NCBI RefSeq assembly: GCF_045679555.1
Contig: NC_092092.1
Coordinates: 23,984,969 to 24,048,968, forward strand
Direction of reading: 5' to 3'
Origin: Salvelinus alpinus
Taxonomy: Eukaryota > Chordata > Actinopteri > Salmoniformes > Salmonidae
Length of the DNA: 64,000 nt
In this document: in pieces, positions 1 to 11,544 of the stretch
How the letters are laid out: each line of letters starts with the position of its first letter
Position numbering within the stretch: position 1 is the stretch's first letter
Position numbers and translations under genes: made by a program
Notes under the pieces: generated by a model
What the model saw: the letters and a program-made list of their open reading frames with translations, nothing else
Databases searched by the model: none
Told to the model about the DNA's origin: nothing

Positions 1-119
1 TACATTTATTTTATCCAACTTCCCAACAGGGTGGGGGGGCCTAGCCCCCCTGGACCGTCCCCCAGCCATCCTCACATACTTTGTGCCCCCTCAGATTTTT
101 GAGGTACATGACACCCCTG
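1..119. mobile_element. hAT-like DNA transposon terminus (element enters from the left)
   Basis: The sequence up to 119 is the reverse complement of the terminus seen again at 15211. Read inward it begins CAGGGGTGTCAT and continues into a shared CTGAGGGGGCACAAAGTA stretch. The CAG start and G-rich subterminal region suit a non-autonomous hAT-like element. Only one end lies in the window, so length and target duplication cannot be checked. Confidence 0.5.
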
Positions 120-159
120 GATATTTCTACCATTTGGCCATGAATTCAGGTAATCACTA

Positions 160-773
160 GTTACCACTGACACAGTTAAAATTGGCTGTAGTAAAAATGA
201 GCTTTTTGGTCTTAATTTAAGGTTAGTCATAAATTTAGCAGTGTGGTTAAGTTTAGGTTTAAAATCTGATTTTAAGAGACATTGTAGAAATAGGCCGGGT
301 TTATGACTTTGTTACTGTGGTAACTAATGACAACCGTCAGGTCTTTTCTGATTTCGTTGTGCATAAAAATACAGCTTGATAAATAATTAAATACTATTGT
401 GAAAAGTGAATATACACAGAATACACAATATACAAAACCAAACCAGTAGTTGTTTATTTAGTTGTATGACAACCTACACTCAGGAATGTCATCAGGAATG
501 GAAACAAATAATATTCAAAAATAAATATGATCCTATATTCATATTGCATTAGGTACAAAAGGAGTACACTGTAGTTCTATTATTTGATAGGAAATATGCA
601 AAATGTCAAGTTACCCCTAATTTCTTACCATAAATTGCAGTAAAACATTTGACAACTAAACCACGATATAATAACCCCCCAAATACTCAAACTGAAATCT
701 GCTATAGCCATATCTAAATACCAGGTTTCAAAACATAATTTATTTTTTACATAATTCTAGCTATAAGTTAAAT
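160..773. repeat. Dispersed repeat (about 175-360), then unassigned AT-rich sequence
   Basis: Bases 175-360 resemble 51776-51945 in retsat intron 2: both contain GGTCTTAATTTAAGGTTAG, a TTTAGCA.TGTG.TTAAG segment and TTGTAGAAATAGGC before a GGGTTTATG. They are copies of one unnamed dispersed repeat. I see no coding potential or recognisable element from about 400 to 773. Confidence 0.4.
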
Positions 774-1488
774 ATACTAAACAAAAATATAAATGCAACA
801 TATAAAACTGAAATAAGAGATCCCAGAAATGTTCCATACTCACAAATCTAATTTCTCTCAATTTGTTTACATCCCTGTTAGTGAGCATTTCTCCTTTGCC
901 GAGATAATCCATCCACATAACAGGTGTGGCATATCAAGAAGCTGATTAAACAGCATTATCATTATACAGGTGCACCTTGTGCCGGGGACAATAAAAGACC
1001 ACTTTGAAATGTGCAGTTGTGTCAAACAACATAATGTCTCAAGTTGAGGGAGCGTGCAATTGACATGCTGACTACAGGAATGTCCACTAGAGCTCTTTCC
1101 AGATAATTTAATGTTCATTTCCCTTCCATAAGCCACCTCCAACATCGTTTTAGAGAATTTGGCTGTACGTCCAATGGGCCACACAACCGCAGACCCACGT
1201 GTAACCATGCCAGCCCAGGACCTCCACATCCAGCTTCTTCACCTGTGGGATCGTCTGAGACCAGCCACCCAGACAGCTGTTGAAACTGAGTATTTCTGTC
1301 TGTAATAAAGCCCTTTTGTGGGGAAAAACGTATTCTGATTGGCTGCATCTGGCTCCACAGTGGGTGGGCCTATGCCCCCCCCTGTTAAATCCATAGGTTA
1401 GGGCCTAATTTATTTATTTGAATTGACTGATTTCCTTATATGAACTGTAAAATAGTTAATTGTTGCGTTATATATTTTTGTTCAGTAT
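774..1488. mobile_element. Non-autonomous DNA transposon, 715 bp, with terminal inverted repeats
   Basis: The left end reads ATACTAAACAAAAATATAAA and the right end, reverse-complemented, ATACTGAACAAAAATATATA, followed on both sides by a CGCAAC/TGCAAC motif. These imperfect inverted repeats define the element. The short ORFs inside it do not resemble an intact transposase that I recognise, so it is probably an internally decayed derivative. The superfamily is not assigned. Confidence 0.6.
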
Positions 1489-1654
1489 TAAAAAAAACTA
1501 TTTTTTTGCAGAAACAAAGTTGGACAGGTAGTTAACGATAAGGTCTACCCACATGGCTGTCTGTCAGGCAGGGATTCGCGTCCAATCACCATTTATCTCC
1601 TGCTGTAAGTGAGGATCAGTTCATCTGAGGATCCAAAAAGACTGTATAAGTCTC

Positions 1655-1785
1655 ACATGGCACCTTATTCCCAATATAGTGCACTACTTTTGACCAGGTG
1701 GCACCCTATTCCCAATATAATGCACTACTTTGGCCAAAGCTTTGGTCAAAAGTAGTGCAATATATAGGGAATGGGGTGCCATTTG
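1655..1785. repeat. Fold-back MITE-like repeat near the 3' end of tmem101
   Basis: Two direct copies of a segment containing GGCACC.TATTCCCAATATA and GTGCACTACTTTTGACCA (1657-1735) are followed by one inverted copy (1741-1783). The RNA of either strand could fold into a hairpin. This repeat is very common in salmonid DNA. It lies about 80 bp beyond the tmem101 stop codon and so is probably in its 3' UTR or just past it. Confidence 0.65.
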
Positions 1786-1861
1786 AAACACTAAATGTAG
1801 CTTCAGTCACATGTTAAGTAGTGGCCTCTCTTCTGATAGTCTGCCAAGGTGTCCATTCCAT

Positions 1862-4800
1862 TCAACCGTCTGTAGCCAGAATCAGCACAGCCCCGAAAAT
1901 ACCCACGTTATGCCCCATCAGCTTCAACTGGTTCCAGAACTCCACATGGCGCGTGTTGTGCCAGTAGCCCAGGTTACCGTCGATGAATAGCAGGATGAGG
2001 GGCAGGACCACGGCCAGGATCTGTGAAGCTAGGCGGATATAACAGCCAGAGAGGAAGGCCAGGGCCAGCACTCCAAACAGCACCACCAGTAGCATTAGGG
2101 TGATCTCCCCACCAGGGATGTGATTCAGGTAGGCCATCCTGTCCTCTTTACTGTGCTGGAGGGAGTACACCTGGTGGAGGGAACACAGCGCTGCATTGAG
2201 TTGTTATTTAGGCTGCTACTGTATATTTGTTGGACTCACCATTCAGTTTATTGCACCTATTTGTACAATGATTTGATCTCTCTCGCTCTCATATCTGATT
2301 AGGACACAAATGTCAAACTTGACACTGGGCTATTTAAATCAGGGAAAATCTAGGCCTTTTGCTATCCGGGTTTCTAGGTCTGCAGTAATTGATTTTAAGG
2401 ATGGAGGAAGGGGATTCCCATCACAGTGCTTCTTTCTAGGTCAAACACTGTAGCTAAATCACTGAAGTAGGTTGTTTGTCTTACCATACAGATGAGGTAG
2501 ACCCCTATGAAGACCTGTCCGGTGGACTGCAGCGATCTGGTGCGATGTTTCTGTCTGTATACCTCCCCCGCACCACTGGCTAGGACCAGGAAACCCCCGA
2601 TGATAGCCAGGGTTCTGGAGTACATCCTTACCTACAGGATCACACAAGACACAGAAGGTCAGTTGAGCATTCCTAGAGATGTAGTGAAGGGGGGATGCAA
2701 ACACTTACTACATTTCTTCAACACAATGTTTTAATTCATCCTAAAATAGGACAATCTTAGTCATGTCAGTTTTTTGGGGCCCAGCACCCAGTATTAACCC
2801 ATAATAAGTTATGACTAAATAGAGCCCACTATTCATTGTCTTTCGACAGGTGGTGTCATTCCTTCACAATGCACAGTTCTCAATGTAGACAGAGTTGTCA
2901 CTCTCCACAAAACATTTCTTACCCCCAGGATACTTCAGCTGTGGTTGTCACACTATCTACTCCTCCTCACAGGCAGTACTCACCTTCAGCCAGTCACTAT
3001 AGTGCACTTGTTCACCAATATAAGAAGCGTAGGTGCTGATAGCTAACTGTATGGCGGCCCCCAGTGCAAACCACCTCCTCTTCACCCCAAAGGACATGAA
3101 GCTGGCACAAAGAACTGATGCCCCCATGTCAAAGTACAAGTAGGGAACCTGGATGTCAGGTTTCCTGGAGATTAAGAAAAAAGCACATATATTACAAAAC
3201 TGAAATGGTTAAATATTCAAAAATCATTGTTCAAATCAAGTAATTGATCACACTCATGGTTAACAATAGCTATGATTTCATACCTCCAAAGACAATGAAT
3301 ATCTCACTTAGCTACCTTAAAGTGGAACTGACAGCGTTTTAACTACTTTGCAGATATGAAACAAACATACAATCAGTTTATGCTACAAAACCAACTTTAT
3401 AAGAGGTTATAAAAATAGGTTATATTTGACTCAATTCCATGACGTACAGTAAGGCATTGTTGCCAGTAGTCTCGGGTGGTTTACTGTGTATACACACACC
3501 GGGGTATTTGGAAAAAGCCATGGGATAGTTTTCAATACCGTTGAAACTATTTCAAGTTTAATACATTTTGAATAATTGTAGCTACTTTAAGTAAATACCT
3601 GCAGTCAACTTGTGCAATATGTTAGGAGATAAAGAACAATGCGTTCTTAATTTCAGCTGTCACATTGTGAAGTTTACTGTAGTCCCCAGTCAAGCACACG
3701 ATAAGAGACCGGAGCCTTGAGTCACAACTGTTTGCCAGCTACATATCTTATAACTATTAAATTAACTGTCTAAAATTTGCTAAATGCTCTGCAGTTGTGC
3801 ATTTGGTTTGCTAATTTAGTAGCTAGACAGTTAAGTGTTTACGTTCTTTCAAATTTAATAATTTGCTTGGTAACAGTAATCATGAGTAGAGGTCGACCGA
3901 TTAATCGGAATGGCCGATTAATTAGGGCCGATTTAAAGTTTTCATAACAATCGGTAAATCGGCATTTTTGGACACCGATCATTGTCGATTACATTGCACT
4001 CCACGTGGAGACTGCGTGGCAGGCTGACTACCTGTTATGCGAGTGCAGCAAGGAGCCAAGGTAAGGTGCTAGCTAGCATTAAACATATCTTATAAAAAAC
4101 AATCAATCTTAACATAATCACTAGTTAACTACACATGGTTGATGATATTACTAGTTTATCTAGCTTGTCCTGTGTTGCATATAATCGATGCGGTGCCTGT
4201 TAATTTATCATTGAATCACTGCCTACTTCGCCAAACGGGTAATTTAACAAGCGCATTCACGATGCACCAACATGCACCAATGTGTACCTAACCATAACCA
4301 TCAAAGCCTTTCTTAAAATCAATACACAAGTATATATTTTTAAACCTGCATATTTGGTTAATATTGCCTGCTAACATGAATTTCTTTTAACTAGGGAAAT
4401 TGTGTCACTTCTCTTGCATTGTGTGCAACAGAGTCAGGGTATATGCAGCAGTTTGGGCCGCCTTGCTCGTTGCGAACTGTGTGAAGACTATTTCTTCCTA
4501 ACAAAGACAGCCAACTTCGCCAAACGGGGGATGATTTAACAAAAGCGCATTTGCGAGAAAAAAAACACAATCGTTGCACGAATGTACCTAACCATAAACG
4601 TCAATGCCTTTCTTAAAATCAATGCACATAAGTATATATTTTTAAAACCTGCATATTTAGTTAAAAGAAATTCATGTTAGCAGGCAATATTAAACTAGGG
4701 AAATTGTGTCACTTCTCTTGCGTTCATTGCACGCAGAATCAGGGTATATGCAACAGTTTGGGCCGCCTGGCTCGTTGCGAACTAATTTGCCAGATTTTTA

Positions 4801-7800
4801 CGTAATTATCACATAATATTGAAGGTTGTGCAATGTAACAGCAATATTTAGACTTATGGATGCCACCCGTTAGATAAAATACAGAACGGTTCCGTATTTC
4901 ACTGAAAGAATAAACATTTTGTTTTCTAAATGATAGTTTCCGGATTTGACCATATTAAATGACCTAAGGCTCGTATTTCTGTGTGTTATTATATTATAAT
5001 TAAGTCTATGATTTGATAGAGCAGTCTGACTGAGCGGTGGTAGGCAGCAGCAGGCTCGTAAGCATTCATTCAAACAGCACTTTACTGCGTTTGCCAGAAG
5101 CTCTTCGAAATGCTTCAAGCATTACACTGTTTATGACTTCAAGCCTATCAACTCCCGAGATTAGGCTGGCAATACTAAAGTACCTATTAGAACATCCAAT
5201 AGTCAAAGGTATATGAAATACAAATGGTATAGAGAGAAATAGTCCTATAATAACAGTAAAAGTCTGCACAAAACGTTATTAAATTGTTGCCAGCAGCAGT
5301 TGGTCACTAACGCTGTTGATAACCTGTAAACAGTCTAACCAGCTCTGCCAGGGCGAGTGAAATGGCCAGAATGAGGTGTTCTCTCATTTGTGTCTGGAAG
5401 GACTGTAGCTCGCAAGCTAGCCAACTTTAGCCAGTTAGCTAAAGTTGAGCGTCCAGTGTGAATTTATGAACAGACACTGACGACGCTCTGAACTTAGGAA
5501 CGAACCAGAGAGCACTGACACACTAAAGGCAATTTACGACCGCACCCTTAGTTGTCAGTCAAATGTATTTTGGCATCGATCAAATGGGCGGGCAGGCAGA
5601 GAAGTTCCCATTCAGTTGTAAAAATGTGGGTTGGGACAGTCATGCATGGGCAGGCAAGCTGCAGAAGGGCGAACAGGCTACTATTCCAAATCGTTTATCG
5701 GTGCAATTTTAAAGGCTAACAATTTTAAAGGCCAACTAGAGTTTGAGAGGGTTTATCTAATGTTCGCTCGTTAGATTTTTCACTCATCTCGCTCTGGCTA
5801 GCATTAGCACAACTGAGAGCATCCTGCCGGGCTGCATCACCGCCTGGTAAGGCAACTGCACCGCCCTCAACCACAAGGCTCTCCAAAGGGTGGTGCGATC
5901 TTCACAACGCATCACCAGGGGCAAACTACCTGCCCTCCAGGACACCTACAGCAGCCGATGTCACAGGAAGGCCAAAAAGATCATCAAGGACAACAACCAT
6001 CCGAGCCACTGCCTGTTCACCCCGCTACCATCCAGAAGAGACTGAGAAACAGCTTTCTCAAGGCCATCAGACTGTTAAACATCCATCACTACCACAGAGG
6101 CTGCCTAAATACAGACTTGAAATCATTGGACACTTTAATAAATGGATCACTAGTCACTTTAATAATGCCACTTTAACAATGTTTACATTTTTTGCATTAC
6201 TCATCTCATATGTACAGTTGAAGTTGGAAGTTTACATACACCTAGGTTGGAGTCATTAAAACTCGTTTTTCAACCACTCCACAAATCTCGTGTTAACAAA
6301 CTATAGGTTTTGGCAAGTCGGTTAGGACATCTACTTCGTGCGTGACACAAGTAATTTTTCCAACAATTGTTTACAGACAGATTTTTTTCACTTATATTCA
6401 CTGTATCACAATTCCAGTGGGTCAGAAGTTTACATACACTAAGTTGACTGTGCCTTTAAACAGCTTGGAAAATTCCAGAAAATGTCATGGCTTTAGAAAC
6501 TTCTGATAGGATCATTTACATAATTTGAGTCAATTGGAAGTGTATCTGCAGATGTATTTCAAGGCCTACCTTCAAACTCAGTGCCTCTTTGCTTGACATC
6601 ATGGGAAAATCAAAAGAAATCAGCCAAGACCTCATCCTTGGTAGCAATTTCCTAACACCAGAAGGTACCACGTTCATTTGTACAAACAATAGTACGCAAG
6701 TATAAACACCATGAGACCACGCAGCCGTCATACCGCTCAGGAAGGAGACACGTTCTGTCTCCTAGATATGAACGTATTTTGGTGCGAAAAGTGCATATCA
6801 ATCCCAGAACAACAGCAAAGGACCTTGTGAAGATGCTGCGGGAAACAGATACAAAAGTATCTATATCCACAGTAAAACCAGTCCTATATCGAAATAACCT
6901 GAAAGGCTGCTCAGCAAGGAAGAAGCCACTGCTCCAAAACCGCCATAAAAAAAGCCAGACTATGGTTTGCAACTGCACATGGGGACAAAGATTGTACTTT
7001 TTGTAGAAATGTTCTGTGATCTGATGAAACAAAAATAGAACTGTTCTTTGGCCATAATGACCATCGTTATGTTTGGAGGAAAAAGGGGGAGGCTTGCAAG
7101 CCAAAGAACAACATCCCAACTGTGAAGCACGGGGTGGCAGCATCATGTTGTGGGGGTGCTTTGCTGCAGGAGGGACTGGTGCACTTCACAAAATAGATGG
7201 CATCATGAGGAAGATAAATGATGTGGATATATTGAAGCAACATCTCAAGACATCAGTCAGGAAGTTAAAGTATGGTCGCAAATTGGTCTTCCAAATGGAC
7301 AATGACCCCAAGCATACTTCCAAAGTTGTGGCAAAATGGTCCAAGGACAACAAAGTCAAGGTATTGGAGTGGCCATCACAAAGCCCTGACCTCAATTCCA
7401 TTGAAAATGTGTGGGCAGGGGCCTCCCGGGTGGCGCAGTGGTCTAGGGCACTGCATTGCAGCGCTAGCTGTGCCACCAGAGTCTCTGGGTTCGCGCCCAG
7501 GCTCTGTCGCAGCCGGCCGCGACCGGGAGGTCCGTGGGGCGACGCACAATTGGCCTAGCGTCGTCCGGGTTAGGGAGGGTTTGGCCGGTAGGGATATCCG
7601 ATGAGACAAGATAGTAATTACTAGCGATTGGATACCACGAAAAATTGTGGAGAAAAGGGGGTAAAATAAAATAAAAATTAAAGAAAAGAAAGAAAAAAAA
7701 TTGTGGGCAGAACTGAAAAAGCGTGTGCAAGCAAGGAGGCCTACAAACCTGACTCAATTACACCAGCTCTGTCAGGAGGAATAGGCCAAAATTCACCCAA

Positions 7801-9547
7801 CTTATTGTGGAAAGCTTGTTGAAGGCTACCTGAAACGTTTGACCCAAGTTAAACAATTTAAAGGCAATGCTACCAAATACTAATTGAGTGTATGTAAACT
7901 TCTAACCCACTGGGAACGTGATGAAGGAAATAAAAGTGGAAATAAATCTCTACTATTATTCTGACATTTCACATTTTTTAAATAAAAGTGGTGATCCTAA
8001 CTGACCGAAGACAAGGAATTCTTACTATGTCAGGAATTGTGAAAAACTGAGTTTAAATGTATTTGGCTAAGGTGAATGTAAACTTCCGACTTCAACTGTA
8101 TATATTGTATTTTATACCATCTATTGCATCTTGCCTATGCCGCTTTGTAATTTCTCAACCATATATTTATATGTATATATTCTTATTCCATTCCTTTACC
8201 TAGATGTGTGTTTACCTAGATGTGTGTAAGGTAGTTGTGGAATTGTTAGATATCGCTGCACTGTCGGAACTAGAAGCACAAGCATTTCGCTACACTCGCA
8301 GTAATATCTGCTAACCATGTGTATGTGGCCAATAAAATGTGATTTGTTGATGTGCATAACTGGTTGTTTGATCAATAGGACTGAAGTTCCCAAATATAAG
8401 AGGACTCCTGTGGTATTTATATATTTGCAGAAATCTATTCAGGTGTATTTTGTGAATGCGTTCTAATGATCTAAAGTTGCTCTGTTGCTACTTCATGTAA
8501 ACACACAATCCAGTTCAAAGTTAATGATGGCAGGCCCATGTGGCAAATGGTTTATTTGCATATAGGCCTACTGTAGCTCTGATTGGATATGGCACACTGG
8601 TCTGTGTAGACTCCAGTCCTGGACAAGACAGGTGTTTTTAATTATGTTTTATTTACTGCAGTGTCTGTTAAATTGCCCAAACAAAACAGCCACTTCCCAC
8701 TCTATATTGCTATAGAATTTTCACAAATGCTGTACTATATGTAATTCCCAAACATTCTATGAATTTATGAAAATTACCATATAGTGCAGAAAAAAAAAAA
8801 AAAACATGTAATATTATTACACCTGGGGGTGTATATGAACAGATTTTAATACGACTTAATGTTAAAATGCTGTCAGTTCCACTTTAAACTGAATACACTA
8901 ACTGTAAATCGCTCTGGATAAAGCATCTCCTTAGTGACTAAAATATTAAGAACTTGGCATTCTTCTAAAAAAACAATAATACATGAATGAATGGTTTATA
9001 TGCCATGTGAGAAGATATGCCACGCAGTCACTCTTACTATATATTTACAGTAGTAGACCATATGACTTGATCAAAGTAAGGTAATTGGAGACTCCACACA
9101 GGGTGGTGCACTCCTATTTAAAGATGACAGAAATATCACCCTGCCATAACTAGAGCCAGATGGCTCACAATCCCGGAAGTTGTAGCTTCTGTAGTTTTAT
9201 GTTCTTTTACACAACCAGATGACCACGTTCATAACCCAGAAAACGGTACCTGGCTTAGAAAAGCCACACTAGTGTAGTAAATATGTCTGTCAATAATGTA
9301 GCTCAACTAACAAGCAAAGTGACGCTGTAAAGCCAACCCTCTGTTTAGCCGATTAGCGGCTAGCCGACGTCTGCAGAAACGTGACCAGTACTCACATACA
9401 TATCCACCACGCTTACCTTTTTACATCCGCGCGCTCCGCAAAGAGCATCAGCATTGTAAAGCAGTTCCAGAAACCAAATCGTGTCAAAATAAAGGCGCCA
9501 AATTGACAGAGGCGCCGGAGAACTTGCTTACTGCTAGGGGCAGCCAT
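1862..9547 (-). CDS. tmem101: Transmembrane protein 101 (tmem101), 4 coding exons
   Basis: Coding exons in transcription order are 9547-9417, 3164-2984, 2631-2485 and 2170-1862 (stop TGA at 1862-1864). Every junction is GT/AG and the phases agree: exon 1 ends two bases into an Arg codon that exon 2 completes; the other junctions are phase 0. The product is 255 residues, against about 257 in mammals. It is very hydrophobic with several predicted membrane spans and matches vertebrate TMEM101 throughout, for example FMSFGVKRRWFALGAA in exon 2, MYSRTLAIIGGFLVLASGAG in exon 3 and YWHNTRHVEFWNQLKLMG in exon 4. The start chosen (MAAPSSKQ) gives the family length; an in-frame upstream ATG would add 23 unrelated residues. 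Family knowledge: a multi-pass membrane protein of poorly defined role, reported to activate NF-kB signalling when overexpressed. Intron 1 (3165-9416) is enlarged by nested transposons. The frame is uninterrupted. Confidence 0.93.
3889..5790. repeat. Dispersed salmonid repeat beginning AGGTCGACCGATT, with an internal tandem duplication
   Basis: The left edge carries a run of GCCGATT/AATCGG repeats typical of a widespread salmonid repeat. Inside it, about 4210-4475 and 4508-4770 are two diverged copies of one unit: both have CTTCGCCAAACGG, AAAATCAAT.CACA.AAGTATATA, GGGAAATTGTGTCACTTCTC and AGTTTGGGCCGCCT in order, about 300 bp apart. No matching right terminus was found, so the element looks truncated. 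The small ORFs in it are not convincing genes. Confidence 0.5.
6215..8098 (+). mobile_element. Sleeping Beauty-type Tc1 element (copy A), transposase broken
   Basis: The ends are CAGTTGAAGTTGGAAGTTTA and, inverted, CAGTTGAAGTCGGAAGTTTA, each next to a TA (6213-6214, 8099-8100). The inner direct repeat (GTGGGTCAGAAGTTTACATA, from 6418) shows the IR/DR layout. The Tc1/mariner DD34E transposase relic runs from about 6602 to 7850 in shifted frames (segments at 6779-7006 and 7073-7430). [13 protein letters not shown] and a PDLNSIEN version of the last motif are still readable, but there are frameshifts and a SINE interrupts the coding region just after the catalytic Glu. Confidence 0.9.
7419..7701 (+). 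mobile_element. SmaI-like tRNA-derived SINE inside Tc1 copy A
   Basis: The head GCCTCCCGGGTGGCGCAGTG with a B-box-like GGGTTCGCGCCC is the tRNA-related region, followed by the salmonid SINE body (CGACGCACAATTGGCCTAGC, then a GTCCGGGTTAGGGAGGG stretch) and an A-rich tail. A 9-bp target duplication TGTGGGCAG brackets it (7410-7418 and 7702-7710). The CCCGGG site and body resemble the SmaI family; related families share this body. Confidence 0.85.
8888..9416. other. Unassigned part of tmem101 intron 1
   Basis: This covers the stretch from the TTAA element to exon 1. I see no exon, RNA gene or recognisable transposon in it. Confidence 0.4.
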
Positions 9548-9993
9548 TATTGTTACTACAGTGTTACACCAGCAGTGGGCCACAACTTCCTGTCTAGAAT
9601 TGTCGATCATTTTCAAAATAAAAGTTTACCATATTACATTAAGGATAGACTCCGCGCAACGACATTTCCACGAGCAGCACCGCATGGGCACGTCCAAGCG
9701 GATCACTTTTGTCGCCTATCAAAGTGTGTTGCATTATGGGGATACAAATTGTCTGGCTTGTCGACTGCATGAACTTTACAAAAACCATGTCAAAGGTCAT
9801 GAAGTTGACTGCAAGTTTCTGCAGTTGCTCTTCACCAAATTCATCCTGCAGCAATTCCTGCATCGTAGGAGGCTCTATAAAAACGGCACAGTGGACACAT
9901 CATAATACCCATAAAACTTAGCGGTAGGTAATGTTCCAATAATGTTTTCCCAATTAATTTTTGCTTCTGGATATTTTAGAACTACTTCATATA
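9548..9993. promoter_or_regulatory. 5' flank of tmem101; no proven gene
   Basis: This is the upstream region of tmem101 and presumably holds its promoter. Two overlapping antiparallel frames are open (plus 9561-9905, 114 codons; minus 9639-9863, 74 codons) but neither resembles a protein I know. From about 9899 the sequence (CATAATACCCATAAAAC and beyond) matches a dispersed repeat also present at 32016. No clear TATA box for tmem101 was found. Confidence 0.35.
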
Positions 9994-11380
9994 CAGTGCA
10001 TTCGGAAGGTATGCCGACCCCTTCCCCTTTTATACATTTTATTACATTAGCCTTATTCTAAAATGGATAAAATACATGTTTTCCATCAATCTACACACAA
10101 TACCCCATAATGACAAGGTGAAAAGGTTTAGAAATGTTTGCAAATTTAAAAATGTAAGTATTCAGACCCTTTGCTATGAGACTCGAAATTGAGCTCAGGT
10201 GCATCCTGGTTCCATTGATCATCCTTGAGATGTTTCTACATCTTGATTGGAGTACACCTGTGATAAATTAAATTGATTGGACATGATTTGGAAAAGCACA
10301 CACTTGTCTATATAAAAGGTCCCACAGTTGACAGTGCAAAACCAAGCCATGAGGTCGAAGCAATTGTCCGTAAAGCTCAGAGACAGGATTGTGTCGAGGC
10401 ACAGATCAGGGTAAGGGTACCAAGACATTTCTGCACCATTGAAGGTCCCCAAGAACACAGTGGCCTCCATCATTCTTAAGTGGAGGAAGTTTGGAACCAC
10501 CAAGACTCTTCCTAGAGCTGGCCAAACTGAGCAAATGGGGGGAGAAGAGCCTTGGTCAGGGAGGTGACCAAAAACCCAATGGTCACTCCGACAGAGCTCC
10601 AGAGTTCCTCTTTGGAGATGGAAGAACCTTCCAGAAGGGCAACCATCTCTGCAGCACTACACCAATCAGGCCTTTATGGTAGAATGGCCAGATGGAAGCC
10701 ACTCCTCTGTAAAAGGCACATGACAGGCCGCTTGGAGTTTGCCAAAAGGGACCTAAAGGACTTTGACCATAAGAAACAAGATTCTCTGGTCGGATGAAAC
10801 CAAGAATGAAATCTTTGGTCTGAATGCTAAGCATCACGTTTGGAGGAAACCTGGCACCATCCCTACGGTGAAGCATGGTGGTGGCAGCATCATGCTGTGA
10901 GGACGTTTTTTAGTGGCAGGGACTGGGAGACTAGTCAGGATCGAGGGAAAGATGAACGGAACAAAGTACAGAGAGATCCTTGATGAAAACCTGCTCCAGA
11001 GCACTCAGGACCTCAGACTGGGGCGAAGGTTCACCTTCCAACAGAACAACCCTAAGCACACAGCCAAGACAACACAGGAGTGGCTTCGGGACAAGTCTCT
11101 GAATGTCCTTGAGTGGCCCAGCCAGAGCCCGGACTTGAACCCGATCAAACATCTCTGGAGACCTGAAAATAGCTGTGCAGCGATGCTCCCCAACCAACCT
11201 GACTGAGCTTAAGAGGATCTGCAGAGAAGAATGGGAGAAACTCCCCAAATACAGGTGTGCCAAGCTTGTAGCGTCATACCCAAGGCTGTAAATTGCTCCC
11301 AAAGGTGCTTCAAGAAAGTATCGAGTAAACAGTCTGAATACTAATGTAAATGTGATATGTTTTTTAAAATGTGTAATACA
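9994..11380 (+). mobile_element. Tc1 element of a second family, 3' end lost
   Basis: The left end CAGTGCATTCGGAAGGTATG follows TA (9992-9993). The transposase relic runs from about 10330 to 11290 with several frameshifts. SDETK-type (GATGAAACCAAGAA), a degraded QQNNPKHTA segment and [13 protein letters not shown] (Glu replaced by Lys in the DD34E Glu position) are readable. The right inverted terminus is missing: similarity stops near 11345-11380, where a SINE begins. Confidence 0.85.
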
Positions 11381-11532
11381 TTTACATTTAAGTCATTTAG
11401 CAGACGCTCTTATCCAGAGCGACTTACAAATTGGAAAGTTCATACATATTCATCCTGGTCCCCCCGTGGGGAATGAACCCACAACCCTGGCATTGCAAGC
11501 GCCATGCTCTACCAACTGAGCCACACGGGACC
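11381..11532 (-). mobile_element. tRNA-derived SINE
   Basis: Read on the minus strand, it starts GGTCCCGTGTGGCTCAGTTG with an A-box-like region, then GGGTTGTGGGTTCATTCCCC as B box, and ends with the conserved teleost tail GAGCGTCTGCTAAATGACTT. The tail lies at 11381 and the tRNA-like head at 11532. Confidence 0.7.
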
Positions 11533-11544
11533 GTGTGGCTCAGT

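Larger units (their letters stand above)
5815..8345 (+). mobile_element. 5'-truncated LINE 3' end, split by a Tc1 insertion
   Basis: Bases 5815-6212 match the last coding part and 3' region of the longer LINE copy at 61655-63135 (shared ACTGCACCGCCCTCAACC, TGCCCTCCA.GACACCTACA and TTTAATAAATGGATCACTAG). The match resumes at 8101 with TATACCATCTATTGCA and ends at the ACCATGTGTATGTG...CAATAAAA tail near 8345. The gap is exactly the Tc1 element at 6215-8098 with its TA duplication. Frame is lost. Confidence 0.75.
3317..8887. mobile_element. TTAA-flanked DNA transposon that hosts later insertions (tmem101 intron 1)
   Basis: TTAA at 3317-3320 is followed by AGTGGAACTGACAGCGTTTT. The reverse complement of the right end (8861-8883) reads the same apart from one base (GCATTTT), and it too is bounded by TTAA (8884-8887). 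A duplicated TTAA with inverted ends is the signature of piggyBac- or Kolobok-type transposition. No transposase of its own is visible. The original element seems to be the parts at about 3321-3885 and 8350-8883; everything between looks like later insertions. Confidence 0.6.

Noticed and set aside
7435-7500. tRNA gene suggested by A and B box motifs
   Set aside because: It is the tRNA-related head of a SINE with target duplications; the same applies to heads at 11532, 30037, 32252, 53945 and 55745.
9548-9616. Upstream in-frame ATGs for tmem101 (9616, 9610)
   Set aside because: They would add about 23 residues with no similarity to TMEM101; the ATG at 9547 gives the expected length.
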